A stretch of 54,220 nucleotides of DNA from an uncultured Bacteroidales bacterium (GTDB lineage: Bacteria > Bacteroidota > Bacteroidia > Bacteroidales > Paludibacteraceae): the NCBI GenBank assembly GCA_902792535.1, contig CADAZU010000009.1, positions 1 through 54,220 on the forward strand, given 5' to 3'. Made by a program: the position numbers and the translations under genes. Shown one piece after another: positions 34,893 to 43,373 of the stretch (positions are counted from its first letter, which is position 1; each line of letters opens with the position of its first letter). Under the pieces are notes generated by a model. The model saw only the letters and a program-made list of their open reading frames with translations, was not told where the DNA came from and searched no databases.

Positions 34893-35935
34893 CGTATTTC
34901 TACTCCTGTCGCCGTGTAGGTGCGCTCATTTTGTATGATATACAACGCTCCATCGCGCAATATTTTCTGACTTCTGACTGCTGACGGCTGAATGCCTTCA
35001 ATCCCGGTCTCCGGATTCAAACGATTCGGATTTTCTTGGAAATAAACGCGCACTCCGTAGCATCGTAGTTGCTTGGAACAGCTGATCGTCACGCTCGTCG
35101 CATCAATATTCCGGATTACCATTGCCGGCGAACCCTCCATGTCGTAATCTGTATCGGTCAGATACTCAATCTCGCCGTGATCGCAAGTAGCGCTGAAGGC
35201 TTTGCGCACAAATCCGTCTATCTCAATACCTTTGATGGACTCTGTTGCCGTAAATGTCAGGGTGTAATTGGCGTTGCAGTTGAAATACGCCTCGGTCGTG
35301 TCGGTCGCTTTGATGATCGATCCCTGACCGCAATAAACCAGGATATTATTGCTGATAAAAGCGTATTCGTTCTTGAAAAATTGGGTGTCAGGAACTTGGA
35401 CAGCCGTCGGTTCCGCATAGATATAGTTAGCATCCAGGTCCTCTGCGGTGGGCAGCTCGGTTTCTACCGGCTCAATCACCACTTCGCCGCCGTTCACCAC
35501 TACTTTCTGTATCCGTCTCTGACCTGTTCCTATCAGGCTGAACACCACTTCTTGTGCGCTCCCCGTCCAGTGATCTACTTTCCAGTCGTTCTTGTCTGCT
35601 GCTTCGCCGCCGGAGACTAGCGCGCCTGTGCTCGCGCTCAGACCCGCATACTGCTTGTTGGATGCGCTGCTTTTGGCGCAGACTAATTGAATGTCAGTCA
35701 GTTCCGTGCCGGATACTGTAATAGTGTTGCCTATGTAGAGACGCATCTCAAACTGGCTTGTCTCGTAGTCGGTCGTCGCCTTCGGCTCGTTCTGGCCGCT
35801 GCCTTTCGCTATAGACAGACTGACGCCCTCTTTCGTCTGGCTCATATCCGCTGCGGCGCTGAACGTAAATACCGTTTCAGACCACGCACTCGCCGCAACA
35901 CAAAAAACGGTCAATATTCCTAATAATTTCTTCAT
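34889..35935 (-). CDS. Secreted protein with conserved C-terminal tail
   Basis: A 348-residue protein with a signal peptide (LLGILTVFCVAASAWS). The body is beta-rich and Thr/Asp-rich with two similar halves (VFTFSAAADMSQTKEGVSLS …; LTFTATESIKGIEIDGFV …). The last 25 residues, KILRDGALYIIQNERTYTAT and GVEIR, match the tail of the secreted protein at 48139-50085. A run of 7-bp CTGANNN repeats encodes the residues just before the tail (QPSAVRSQ). It is the first gene of the giant-protein operon; no enzyme motif is seen. Confidence 0.72.
   Translation of the reverse strand: MKKLLGILTVFCVAASAWSETVFTFSAAADMSQTKEGVSLSIAKGSGQNEPKATTDYETSQFEMRLYIGNTITVSGTELTDIQLVCAKSSASNKQYAGLSASTGALVSGGEAADKNDWKVDHWTGSAQEVVFSLIGTGQRRIQKVVVNGGEVVIEPVETELPTAEDLDANYIYAEPTAVQVPDTQFFKNEYAFISNNILVYCGQGSIIKATDTTEAYFNCNANYTLTFTATESIKGIEIDGFVRKAFSATCDHGEIEYLTDTDYDMEGSPAMVIRNIDATSVTISCSKQLRCYGVRVYFQENPNRLNPETGIEGIQPSAVRSQKILRDGALYIIQNERTYTATGVEIR
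34967..34994. repeat. 7-bp array CTGANNN x4 inside a gene
   Basis: CTGACTT, CTGACTG, CTGACGG, CTGAATG within the 3' coding region of the 348-residue secreted protein. Confidence 0.65.
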
Positions 35936-35963
35936 GAATTGGACTTCATTCTAAAAACGGCGA

Positions 35964-35995
35964 CAAAGTTACAACTTTTTTTGCAATCGTGCAAG
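35964..35995 (-). promoter_or_regulatory. Promoter of the giant-protein operon
   Basis: On the minus strand: CTTG (35995-35992), 20 bases, TAACTTTG (35971-35964). Confidence 0.8.
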
Positions 35996-36010
35996 TATTA
36001 AAAATCTTTT

Positions 36011-37183
36011 TTACGTATTTTTACGTTTTTTCATTAAAAACAGACAATAAGAAATAAAAATAAGATAGTATATACCCACCATTCCTAAGCCGATTTTTAC
36101 TTGAACCGTGCTCCCGGGCAAATGTTCGATCCATTCCACGCTATGATTCATCGCCCATGCCAAACCCCATGTCACTTTGCTGAACGCCACACCCAAATAA
36201 CTCCCGCCTAAACCAATTGAAATCAACCCGCAGGGAACTAAAAAACTCGCAATCGGCAAAACAATCAAGTTGGTCAGCAGAAAATAATTGCTGATCTGCC
36301 CGAAATAATACATCGTGATCGGTAATGTCCCTAATTGTGCCGCGAGACTCACTACAATAATCCCCGCAAAATAATGGAAAACCTTGCCCCATAGCCGGTT
36401 TCGGTATTTCGATATATCGATAATTCGATCTGTCGAAGAGAACCTCTCTATCAAAACCACAATCGCCGCCGTTGCCGCAAAACTCAACTGAAAACTGACG
36501 CTCCATAAATCCTTTGGATTTACAATCAGAATCAATACTGCCGCAGCGGCAATCGTGTTCAGCGAAAAGGCCTGTCGGTACGCCATGCGGCCTATTTCAA
36601 AAATCGTCACCATCAATACCGCCCGGACAACAGAAGGAGTCATGCCCGTCAACCATGCATAACCCCACATCGTTATAATAACCGCCATACTCAACATCCT
36701 CCTTCCTAACTTGTTTTCATATAACGGCTTATAACGTCCGCCTAAAGTCAAAATCCCAAGTAAAATAGCATAAATGATACCGGTATGCAGACCGCTTACC
36801 GCCAGCACATGGGCTGCTCCCGAAGCCTGAAAATGCCGCTTCAACTCTTTTCCCAACTCTTCCTTGTACCCCAATGTCAGCGCACCAACCGTTGCCAACT
36901 CATCCCCGCTCAATCCGCTCTCTTCCAACCGCCCGTACAACCGCTCCTGTAACCCCTTCTGTAACCCTTTCTGCAACACTTTCGCTTCTTTTGTCTCTTG
37001 TGCTATGTGAGTTTCTTTTGTTTTTTGTGTTATGTGTGTTTCTTTTATGTATATTTTCTGATTTTTTCCCCCGTATCTTGGTGGCGGCTCTATAAAAAGC
37101 AGTATTGCCGCCACCAGAGGCAGCAGCAATACAACCATCGGATATGCCCGCATTCTATCTCGCATATTCTTAGCTCCCTTCAT
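36011..37183 (-). CDS. ComEC/Rec2-family DNA-uptake channel, reduced form
   Basis: About 390 residues of the Competence membrane domain. The signature HFQASGAAHVLAVSGLHTGI is followed by WGYAWLTGMTPSVVRAVLM and about nine membrane helices. ComEC moves single-stranded DNA through the inner membrane. Neither the N-terminal OB-like DUF4131 domain nor the C-terminal beta-lactamase-like domain of longer homologues is present; instead, one membrane helix is followed by a repetitive linker (residues about 45-85). ATG 37183 is preferred, but GTG 37213 and ATG 37165 are possible. It is the last gene of the response regulator-rpe operon. Confidence 0.83.
   Translation of the reverse strand: MKGAKNMRDRMRAYPMVVLLLPLVAAILLFIEPPPRYGGKNQKIYIKETHITQKTKETHIAQETKEAKVLQKGLQKGLQERLYGRLEESGLSGDELATVGALTLGYKEELGKELKRHFQASGAAHVLAVSGLHTGIIYAILLGILTLGGRYKPLYENKLGRRMLSMAVIITMWGYAWLTGMTPSVVRAVLMVTIFEIGRMAYRQAFSLNTIAAAAVLILIVNPKDLWSVSFQLSFAATAAIVVLIERFSSTDRIIDISKYRNRLWGKVFHYFAGIIVVSLAAQLGTLPITMYYFGQISNYFLLTNLIVLPIASFLVPCGLISIGLGGSYLGVAFSKVTWGLAWAMNHSVEWIEHLPGSTVQVKIGLGMVGIYYLIFISYCLFLMKKRKNT
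36948..37049. repeat. In-frame 12-bp and 27-bp tandem repeats in comEC
   Basis: Three 12-bp units (TGTAACCCCTTC-type, 36948-36983) encode LQKG repeats. Two and a half 27-bp units (36985-37049) encode KETHI(T/A)Q-type repeats. Both periods are multiples of three, unlike the other arrays in this window. Confidence 0.7.
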
Positions 37184-37214
37184 CCGTTCATTTTCGTCCC
37201 TTTTACCTTCCACG

Positions 37215-37258
37215 AGTGGGTGATTAGTGGGTGATTAGTGGGTGATTAGTGGGTTGTT
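37215..37258. repeat. 11-bp array AGTGGGTGATT x4
   Basis: Three exact units and one AGTGGGTTGTT in the gap between rpe and comEC. Confidence 0.8.
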
Positions 37259-37293
37259 AGCGGCACGTCACTATGAGACAAAGGGGAGAAAAC

Positions 37294-37938
37294 TTAGCTT
37301 TTCATCACCCGAATAGTGTTCTCGGGGTCTTTGGCGCAGAACACAGCACTTCCCGCTACCAGCACGTCCGCACCGGCTTCAAAGATCGAATGAGCGTTCT
37401 TGGTATTCACGCCGCCGTCAACCTCTATCAGCGTCTGCAACCCGCGACGGTCGATCTCTTCGCGCATAAAGCGGATCTTGGCCATCGTCTCCGGAATAAA
37501 ACTCTGACCGCCGAAACCCGCAAAAACACTCATCAGAAGCACCATATCTACCTTGTCCAGATAAGGCACCAGCCGCTTCACGTCAATATCAGGATTGATC
37601 GTCAGACAGGTCCGAACGCCCTTCGCCTTGATCAGCTCCAGAATCGGCATTGGATCGTCCACCGCCTCCAGGTGAAAACCGACCGACCATGCGCCGGCGT
37701 CGCAGAACCGCTCCACGTATTTCTCCGGATGAACGATCATCAGATGCACGTCCAGCGGCTTCGTACAATATTGCTTGAATGGCTTCATCAGCGGAAAACC
37801 AAACGAAATATTTGGCACAAACGTACCGTCCATCACATCCACATGCAGCCAGTCCGCCTCGCTGCGGTTAATCATCTCTAATTCCTCTGCCAGATGTCCG
37901 AAATCGGCAGACAACACACTCGGAGCTATCAGTCTCAT
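37294..37938 (-). CDS. rpe: Ribulose-phosphate 3-epimerase
   Basis: A 214-residue TIM-barrel enzyme of the pentose phosphate pathway. It starts LIAPSVLSADFGHLAEELEM; metal and catalytic motifs are HVDVMDG, then VHLMI, VLLMSVFAGFGGQSF and EVDGGVN; the phosphate-binding end is GADVLVAGSAVF. It lies between the response regulator gene and comEC, with repeat-filled gaps on both sides. Confidence 0.95.
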   Translation of the reverse strand: MRLIAPSVLSADFGHLAEELEMINRSEADWLHVDVMDGTFVPNISFGFPLMKPFKQYCTKPLDVHLMIVHPEKYVERFCDAGAWSVGFHLEAVDDPMPILELIKAKGVRTCLTINPDIDVKRLVPYLDKVDMVLLMSVFAGFGGQSFIPETMAKIRFMREEIDRRGLQTLIEVDGGVNTKNAHSIFEAGADVLVAGSAVFCAKDPENTIRVMKS

Positions 37939-37943
37939 AACAA

Positions 37944-37996
37944 TATCAAATCTTCAAATTTTCAAATCTCAAATCTCAAATTCTCAAATCTCAAAT
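37944..37996. repeat. 7-8-bp array TCTCAAA-type x7
   Basis: A run of CAAAT cores separated by two or three C/T bases fills the whole gap between the response regulator gene and rpe. Confidence 0.7.
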
Positions 37997-38674
37997 TCCC
38001 CAATGCTCGTTCTTAACGAGCTTGTATCCCTTATACCGCACAGCAATAATCTCATACCCTGCCGGCGTCAGAAATCCGCGTAAATGGTTGATATACACGC
38101 CTAACGAACGAGCCGTAAAGGTATTATGCTCTTTCCATAGAGCTACCAATATCCGGTGCTTGTCCACCACCTCGTTCTCGTTCCGGCATAGCATCAGCAG
38201 CAGATCGCTCTCCCGCGAAGACATATGTTTGCCGTCGAATGTCTGATGTATGGCGTCAAACACTTTTCCGTTCAACTCAAATACCTTCTGCTTGCTCTCC
38301 TCAAATGCCCTCACACGACGCAGAATAGCCTCCATCCGGCAGATCAGTATGTCCATCGTAAACGGCTTCAGTTGGTAGTCGTCGCATCCCAACTGAAAAG
38401 CACGGATCTGATCCTCGCGGTCGCTGCGGCTCGTCAGTACAATCAGAGGGATATTCGGCAAACGGTGGCGAATATCTTTCAGCAACTCATAGCCGTTCAT
38501 CCCAATTCCCAGCAACTCCGTCAGCACTAAATCCCACGCCTCGTCACGCAAGATTTCCTGCCCTGCGCGACCCGTGTGAACCACATGAGATTTGTACCCG
38601 CGACTAAGCAGGTAATCGTTCAGCACGGTGGAGAGACTGATGTCTCCGTCTATGATCAGAATTTTAGCTGCCAT
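37991..38674 (-). CDS. Atypical OmpR-family response regulator
   Basis: A 227-residue regulator: receiver domain 1-120 and winged-helix DNA-binding domain 130-227 (MSSRESDLLLMLCRNENEVV, then VYINHLRGFL). The phosphate-accepting aspartate is replaced by glutamate: DLVLTELLGIGMNGYE puts E53 where DLMLPGMDG has Asp, and the acidic pair reads DGD (D9, G10, D11). T81 and K103 (LKPF) are kept. The glutamate may mimic a permanently active state. No histidine kinase is adjacent. The start is set at 38674, just after its promoter. Confidence 0.85.
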   Translation of the reverse strand: MAAKILIIDGDISLSTVLNDYLLSRGYKSHVVHTGRAGQEILRDEAWDLVLTELLGIGMNGYELLKDIRHRLPNIPLIVLTSRSDREDQIRAFQLGCDDYQLKPFTMDILICRMEAILRRVRAFEESKQKVFELNGKVFDAIHQTFDGKHMSSRESDLLLMLCRNENEVVDKHRILVALWKEHNTFTARSLGVYINHLRGFLTPAGYEIIAVRYKGYKLVKNEHWGI

Positions 38675-38686
38675 AAAAAACCGCTG

Positions 38687-38718
38687 CAAAATTACGAAAT
38701 TATTTGCACATATGCAAA
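38687..38718 (-). promoter_or_regulatory. Promoter of the response regulator-rpe-comEC operon
   Basis: On the minus strand: TTTG (38718-38715), 20 bases, TAATTTTG (38694-38687). Confidence 0.85.
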
Positions 38719-38734
38719 AAAAAGTGTAATTTTG
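38703..38734 (+). promoter_or_regulatory. Promoter of ansA
   Basis: TTTG (38703-38706), 20 bases, TAATTTTG (38727-38734). It shares the palindrome TTTGCACATATGCAAA (38703-38718) with the divergent promoter, so both -33 boxes overlap. Confidence 0.85.
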
Positions 38735-38757
38735 CACCGCAAAATTGTTAAAAACCT

Positions 38758-39789
38758 ATGAGCAAAGTACTTTTGATCTCTACGGGAGGTACGATTACCA
38801 TGGTTCGGAGCAAAACATCCGGCGCTTTAATACCCGCGGATATTGAGACCTTCGAGGCTTTCATGCCGGAGCTCTTTGCGGGAAATATCCATGTGGATAT
38901 TCAGGCGTTCTCGCCCCTCTTGGACTCGTCCGATGTGAATCCCGAATGCTGGGAAAGAATGGCGCGAATGGTCTATGACCATTACGAGGATTACGACGGC
39001 TTCGTGATCCTCCATGGTACCGACACCATGTCCTATTCCGCCTCCGCGCTCTCTTTCATGCTCGAAAACCTCTCCAAACCGGTTGTCTTCACCGGCTCGC
39101 AACTACCGGTGGGTGTCCTCCGCTCGGACGCGAAGGAAAACCTCCTGACCGCGATTGAGATTGCCGCCGCGCAGGACGAAGAGGGAAATGCGATCGTGCC
39201 CGAGGTCACCATCTATTTCGAGGATCGACTCTTCCGCGCGAACCGTACTACCAAGCGCAATGCGGAGCATTTCTCCGCCTTCAATAGTTATAACTATCCC
39301 GCGCTGGCGAAGGCAGGCGTGCATATCACCTATCAGCCGCATCTCATTCACTATACGCCCTTGGAGAGCCCGCTTGTTCTGCACACCCATTTTGATTGCA
39401 ACGTGGCGGTACTCAAGCTCTTTCCGGGTATTCAGCAACCCGTCGTGCGTGCGCTCCTGCGTACGCGCGGATTAAAAGGAGTCGTCTTGGAAACCTTCGG
39501 AGCAGGAAATGCACCAACGGACAAGTGGCTCTACCGCGAACTCAAATCGGCGGTGGACAAAGGTATCGTGATTGTCAACAAAACCCAGTGCAACACCGGT
39601 TCGGTTGAGATGGGACTGTATGCTGTCTCCCTCAATCTTATGAAAGCCGGTGTCATCTCCGGATATGATATCACCACCGAAGCGCTCCTCACCAAAATGA
39701 TGCTCCTCTTCGGCGAAAACCCGGACGATACAGAGCTGGTTCGTACCCTCCTTGGGAAAGATATCTGCGGAGAAGTAACAGTTGATTAA
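38758..39789 (+). CDS. ansA: Type I L-asparaginase
   Basis: A 343-residue cytoplasmic asparaginase. The first threonine motif is LLISTGGTITM, the second LHGTDTMSYSASAL, with the lysine of DAKEN completing the catalytic set. It has its own promoter and a 20-base gap to pepD, so both genes probably feed amino-acid breakdown. Confidence 0.93.
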   Translation: MSKVLLISTGGTITMVRSKTSGALIPADIETFEAFMPELFAGNIHVDIQAFSPLLDSSDVNPECWERMARMVYDHYEDYDGFVILHGTDTMSYSASALSFMLENLSKPVVFTGSQLPVGVLRSDAKENLLTAIEIAAAQDEEGNAIVPEVTIYFEDRLFRANRTTKRNAEHFSAFNSYNYPALAKAGVHITYQPHLIHYTPLESPLVLHTHFDCNVAVLKLFPGIQQPVVRALLRTRGLKGVVLETFGAGNAPTDKWLYRELKSAVDKGIVIVNKTQCNTGSVEMGLYAVSLNLMKAGVISGYDITTEALLTKMMLLFGENPDDTELVRTLLGKDICGEVTVD

Positions 39790-39808
39790 CCTTATAATAA
39801 ATGAACAA

Positions 39809-41296
39809 ATGGTAAATGACAAAATTGTAAAAGGTCTTGAGCCTCAAGGCTTGTGGAACTGCTTCTACAGCCTTACCCAAATCCCGCGTCCCAGCGGCAA
39901 ACGCAAAGAGATTGCGGATTTCTTGGTGAACTACGGTAAGTCGCTCGGTCTGGAGACTCTCCAGGACGAGATCGGCAATGTCCTCATCCGCAAACCGGCT
40001 TCGCCGGGAATGGAGAACCACCCGGGTGTGATCCTCCAGGGACACATGGATATGGTGCCCCAGAAAAACGGAGACAAAGTCTTTGATTTTGAGAAAGATG
40101 CGATCCAGGCATACGTAGAGGAAAACGGCGAATGGGTAACTGCCGATGGCACTACCCTTGGAGCCGACAATGGTATTGGCGTAGCTACAGCCATGGCGAT
40201 TTTGGCAGACAAGAATGTCGTGCACCCGCCTTTGGAGGCGTTCTTCACCATCGATGAAGAAACAGGTATGTATGGCGCTAACGCGCTGCAACCCGGATGG
40301 CTCAAAGGCAAATATCTGCTGAATCTGGATTCCGAGACCGAAGGAGAACTCTATGTCGGTTGTGCCGGAGGCGTGGATACAACGGCTACTTTCTGCTACC
40401 AGGAGGTAGAGACCGAAGAAGGAGACATCGCGCTGAAAATAGAGATCAAGGGCTGCAAGGGCGGACACTCCGGATGCGACATCCATCTCCAGCGCGCCAA
40501 CGCCATCAAACTGCTCTTCCGTGTCCTCAAAGAGGCTGTCGCTAACTACGAAGCACGCTTGGTATGTGTCGAAGGCGGTTCGCTCCGCAATGCCATTCCG
40601 CGCGAAGCATCGGCTATCATCACCATCCCTGCCGATAGCTATCAGGACGTACAGGATCTCATCGACCGCTGCGAAGATCTCTTCCTCCGCGAGTACGACG
40701 GAGTGGATGGCGGCGTCTCCTGCACGGCAAAAGAGGTGGACTGTCCGAAGACCGAAATGCCGGAGGACGTTCAGGATTTCCTCATCCACGCTATCACCCT
40801 CTGCCCGCACGGCGTATATCGTGTCATCCCCGAAGCGCCGGACATCGTCGAGACGTCCAACAACCTCGCTATGATCTCTACGAATACCAAAATGGTAAAT
40901 GACCAGAAGGTACATGTAGTGGAAGTTTGCTGCCTCACCCGCTCGTCCGTTGAGAGCCGCAAGGAGGAACTGCAATCGATCATCCAGTCCGCTTTCTCCC
41001 TCGCCGGAGCAGATGTGCAATTCAGCGGCGCTTACCCGGGTTGGAAACCGAATCTCAAGAGCCAACTCTTGGCTACGATGAAAGCAACCTACGAGAAGGA
41101 GTTCGGCTCGGAGCCGCGTGTCATCATCATCCACGCAGGACTCGAATGCGGTATCATCGGGGCTAAATACGAAGGAATGGAGATGATCTCGTTTGGTCCT
41201 ACCATTGAGCATCCCCATTCCCCCGATGAGCGTGTGAATATCGCTACTGTGCAGAAATTCTATCGCTATGTAATAGCTGCTCTACAGCAGCTTTAG
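39809..41296 (+). CDS. pepD: Aminoacyl-histidine dipeptidase (M20 family)
   Basis: A 495-residue zinc dipeptidase. Metal motifs are QGHMDMVPQKN, LGADNGIGVA, DEETGMYGA, LNLDSETEGE and a late HAGLECG. ATG 39809 gives the family-like start MVNDKIVKGLEPQGLWNCFY. It overlaps the convergent S41 protease gene by 53 bases at the 3' end. Confidence 0.92.
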   Translation: MVNDKIVKGLEPQGLWNCFYSLTQIPRPSGKRKEIADFLVNYGKSLGLETLQDEIGNVLIRKPASPGMENHPGVILQGHMDMVPQKNGDKVFDFEKDAIQAYVEENGEWVTADGTTLGADNGIGVATAMAILADKNVVHPPLEAFFTIDEETGMYGANALQPGWLKGKYLLNLDSETEGELYVGCAGGVDTTATFCYQEVETEEGDIALKIEIKGCKGGHSGCDIHLQRANAIKLLFRVLKEAVANYEARLVCVEGGSLRNAIPREASAIITIPADSYQDVQDLIDRCEDLFLREYDGVDGGVSCTAKEVDCPKTEMPEDVQDFLIHAITLCPHGVYRVIPEAPDIVETSNNLAMISTNTKMVNDQKVHVVEVCCLTRSSVESRKEELQSIIQSAFSLAGADVQFSGAYPGWKPNLKSQLLATMKATYEKEFGSEPRVIIIHAGLECGIIGAKYEGMEMISFGPTIEHPHSPDERVNIATVQKFYRYVIAALQQL

Positions 41297-42875
41297 TAAT
41301 CTCGTCGTCGCGCTCGAAGAGAGGGAAGAATCCTTCGTCTCCTAAGATATTGCGCACGATATAGGCATTCAAAAGTCGCGTCATTAACGGGCGCGATTTT
41401 TGTATCTCTGCCTCGTTCGGCTCTACGCCTTTATCTTCTGCAAACTTCACAAACTCACGTAATACATTCTGTTTCAGCAGATATTTCTCCAGACTCTGCC
41501 AGTCCTTGAATTTGCTCAGCTCTTTGCGGTGCTTGTCCGTGTATTGGTATGCAAACTGATAAGTGTACGCCAGATTGACACAACGGTTGTACCACGGAGT
41601 ATTGAGCGTCGTGTCGCGACCTACAAACACATCCGGCATGATACCTCCGCCGCCATGAACGATTCGGCCGCCTTTCGTGCGATAGATAGTTGTGTCGGAG
41701 AAATGAATCGAGTCAGCCGAATAGAACTCACCATGCTCGAATCGATCCATCAGCTCTTTCTCGTAATCCTCCTGATCGCCTAATGTATAAGGCTTCTGGA
41801 TGCACCTTCCCGATGGAGTGTAATACCGCGCTACGGTCAGACGGACGGCACTTCCGTCGCTGAACGGCATTTGCTGTTGAACCAAACCCTTGCCGAACGA
41901 ACGTCTTCCTACAATAATAGCGCGGTCGTTGTCCTGCATAGCACCGGCGAAGATCTCGCTCGCCGAAGCAGAGAAATTATCAATCAGCACAACCAGCTGA
42001 GTGTTCTTGAATCGGCCGCTGCCGTTCGCATTTGCTTCATACCGCGGATAAGCACGACCTTCCGAATAAACAATCAGATCACCTCTTTGCAAGAACTCAT
42101 TCGCCATGCGGATAGCCTGTTCCATGTAGCCGCCGCTGTTCTCGCGCAAGTCCACGATATAACTTGTCGCACCCTTGGCATACAGATCCGCCAAAGCGGA
42201 GATAAACTCTTTGTAGGTCGTCTCGCCGAACTTGTTCACGCGCACGAAGCCGATCTTTTGACCGCCCTGCTCAATGATGAACTTCGCGTCCACGCTCGTC
42301 ACAGGGATGTCGCCGCGGGTGACGGTGAAATAGAGCGGCTCTTTGCTGCCGGAGCGCAGTACTCCGAGCTTCACTTGCGTGCCTTTCTCGCCGCGCAGCG
42401 TACGCATCACTTTCTCATTGTTGATCTTCTTACCCGTGAAAGTACTGTCGTCCACGGTGATCAACTTGTCGCCGGCTAATACACCCACGCCCTCGCACGG
42501 ACCACCGGCAATGACAGCCACGATACGCACCGTGTCCTGCTGGATCGAGAATTGCACACCGATGCCGGAGAAAGAAGCGGCTAACTCCGAATTAACCATC
42601 TCCAGATCTTCCTTCGGGATATACGAACTGTGCGGATCCAGCTTGTGAACCAGCTCACTCATCACTTCGTCGGTGATGCTGTCTATATCCAGTTCGTCCA
42701 CATAGGCGCTTTCCATCAACTGCAGCAGCCGATCTACTTTCGTCTGCTCCATCTGCCATGTGCCGTTCTGATAAATGATACGTTGTGCGTTTGCCTTCTG
42801 GCTTAATGCCATGCCGACGATGATACCGATGACCACGCCAAACACAGTCAATGTCGGTAAAATAAACTTCTTCAT
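41244..42875 (-). CDS. S41 carboxy-terminal processing protease
   Basis: A 543-residue periplasmic protease. It has an N-terminal signal anchor (FILPTLTVFGVVIGIIVGMA), a PDZ domain (about 85-170) and the S41 core with the catalytic serine in DNFSASASEIFAGAM and lysine in RRSFGKGLVQ. It trims or degrades envelope proteins by their C-termini. A long helical C-terminal domain follows, as is usual in Bacteroidetes. It is last in the typA operon; a repeat array overlaps its start region. Confidence 0.92.
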   Translation of the reverse strand: MKKFILPTLTVFGVVIGIIVGMALSQKANAQRIIYQNGTWQMEQTKVDRLLQLMESAYVDELDIDSITDEVMSELVHKLDPHSSYIPKEDLEMVNSELAASFSGIGVQFSIQQDTVRIVAVIAGGPCEGVGVLAGDKLITVDDSTFTGKKINNEKVMRTLRGEKGTQVKLGVLRSGSKEPLYFTVTRGDIPVTSVDAKFIIEQGGQKIGFVRVNKFGETTYKEFISALADLYAKGATSYIVDLRENSGGYMEQAIRMANEFLQRGDLIVYSEGRAYPRYEANANGSGRFKNTQLVVLIDNFSASASEIFAGAMQDNDRAIIVGRRSFGKGLVQQQMPFSDGSAVRLTVARYYTPSGRCIQKPYTLGDQEDYEKELMDRFEHGEFYSADSIHFSDTTIYRTKGGRIVHGGGGIMPDVFVGRDTTLNTPWYNRCVNLAYTYQFAYQYTDKHRKELSKFKDWQSLEKYLLKQNVLREFVKFAEDKGVEPNEAEIQKSRPLMTRLLNAYIVRNILGDEGFFPLFERDDEITKAAVEQLLHSDRISAQ

Positions 42876-42876
42876 C

Positions 42877-42904
42877 CGTAATTCGTAATTTTTAATCTTT
42901 AATC
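42877..42904. repeat. 7-bp array CGTAATT x2, TTTAATC x2
   Basis: It fills the 16-base gap between the deaminase and S41 genes and runs into the deaminase's last codons. Confidence 0.6.
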
Positions 42905-43320
42905 TGGTCGTTTAGATAAACGACCTCAATCCCCGCTCTCTTGAGCAACTCTACGCCGTCCATAATACGGTACTCTTCGCCGTAAACGACCCGTTTGATA
43001 CCCGACTGAATGATCAGCTTCGAGCACTCCAGACAAGGGCTGGCGGTCACGTACAGCGTTGCGCCGTCGGAGCTGTTGTTGGATCGCGCAACTTTCGTCA
43101 GCGCGTTCGCCTCCGCGTGCAGTACATAGGGTTTGGACACATTGTTCTCGTCTTCGCAGATGTTCTCGAAGCCTGAAGGAGTGCCGTTGTAACCGTCGGA
43201 GATGATCATCTGGTCCTTTACCAGCAGCGCACCAACCTTGCGGCGCACGCAATAGCTGTTCTCTGCCCATGTACGTGCCATACGCATGTACAGGTAATCG
43301 CGTCTTTTCTGCTTATCCAT
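42892..43320 (-). CDS. Deoxycytidylate (dCMP) deaminase
   Basis: A 142-residue ComEB-type zinc deaminase that makes dUMP for thymidylate synthesis. Zinc/catalytic motifs are HAEANAL and SPCLECSKLI; YNGTPSGFEN binds the nucleotide. It lies between mpl and the S41 protease in the typA operon. Confidence 0.93.
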   Translation of the reverse strand: MDKQKRRDYLYMRMARTWAENSYCVRRKVGALLVKDQMIISDGYNGTPSGFENICEDENNVSKPYVLHAEANALTKVARSNNSSDGATLYVTASPCLECSKLIIQSGIKRVVYGEEYRIMDGVELLKRAGIEVVYLNDQIKD

Positions 43321-43325
43321 AACGT

Positions 43326-43373
43326 CTTAACAGCTTAATAATTTAACAGTTTAACGATTTAACAGATTAACAC
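43326..43373. repeat. 8-bp array YTTAACAG-type x6
   Basis: CTTAACAG, CTTAATAA, TTTAACAG, TTTAACGA, TTTAACAG, ATTAACAC: constant TTAA core, exact 8-bp period. The last units encode the C-terminus of Mpl. Confidence 0.75.

Noticed and set aside
36948-37049. Possible CRISPR-like array in comEC
   Set aside because: Units are contiguous without spacers, in frame with the gene, and no cas genes are present.
39689-41218. 509-codon minus-strand open frame
   Set aside because: It is antisense to pepD, whose metal motifs are intact; the antisense protein has no family features.
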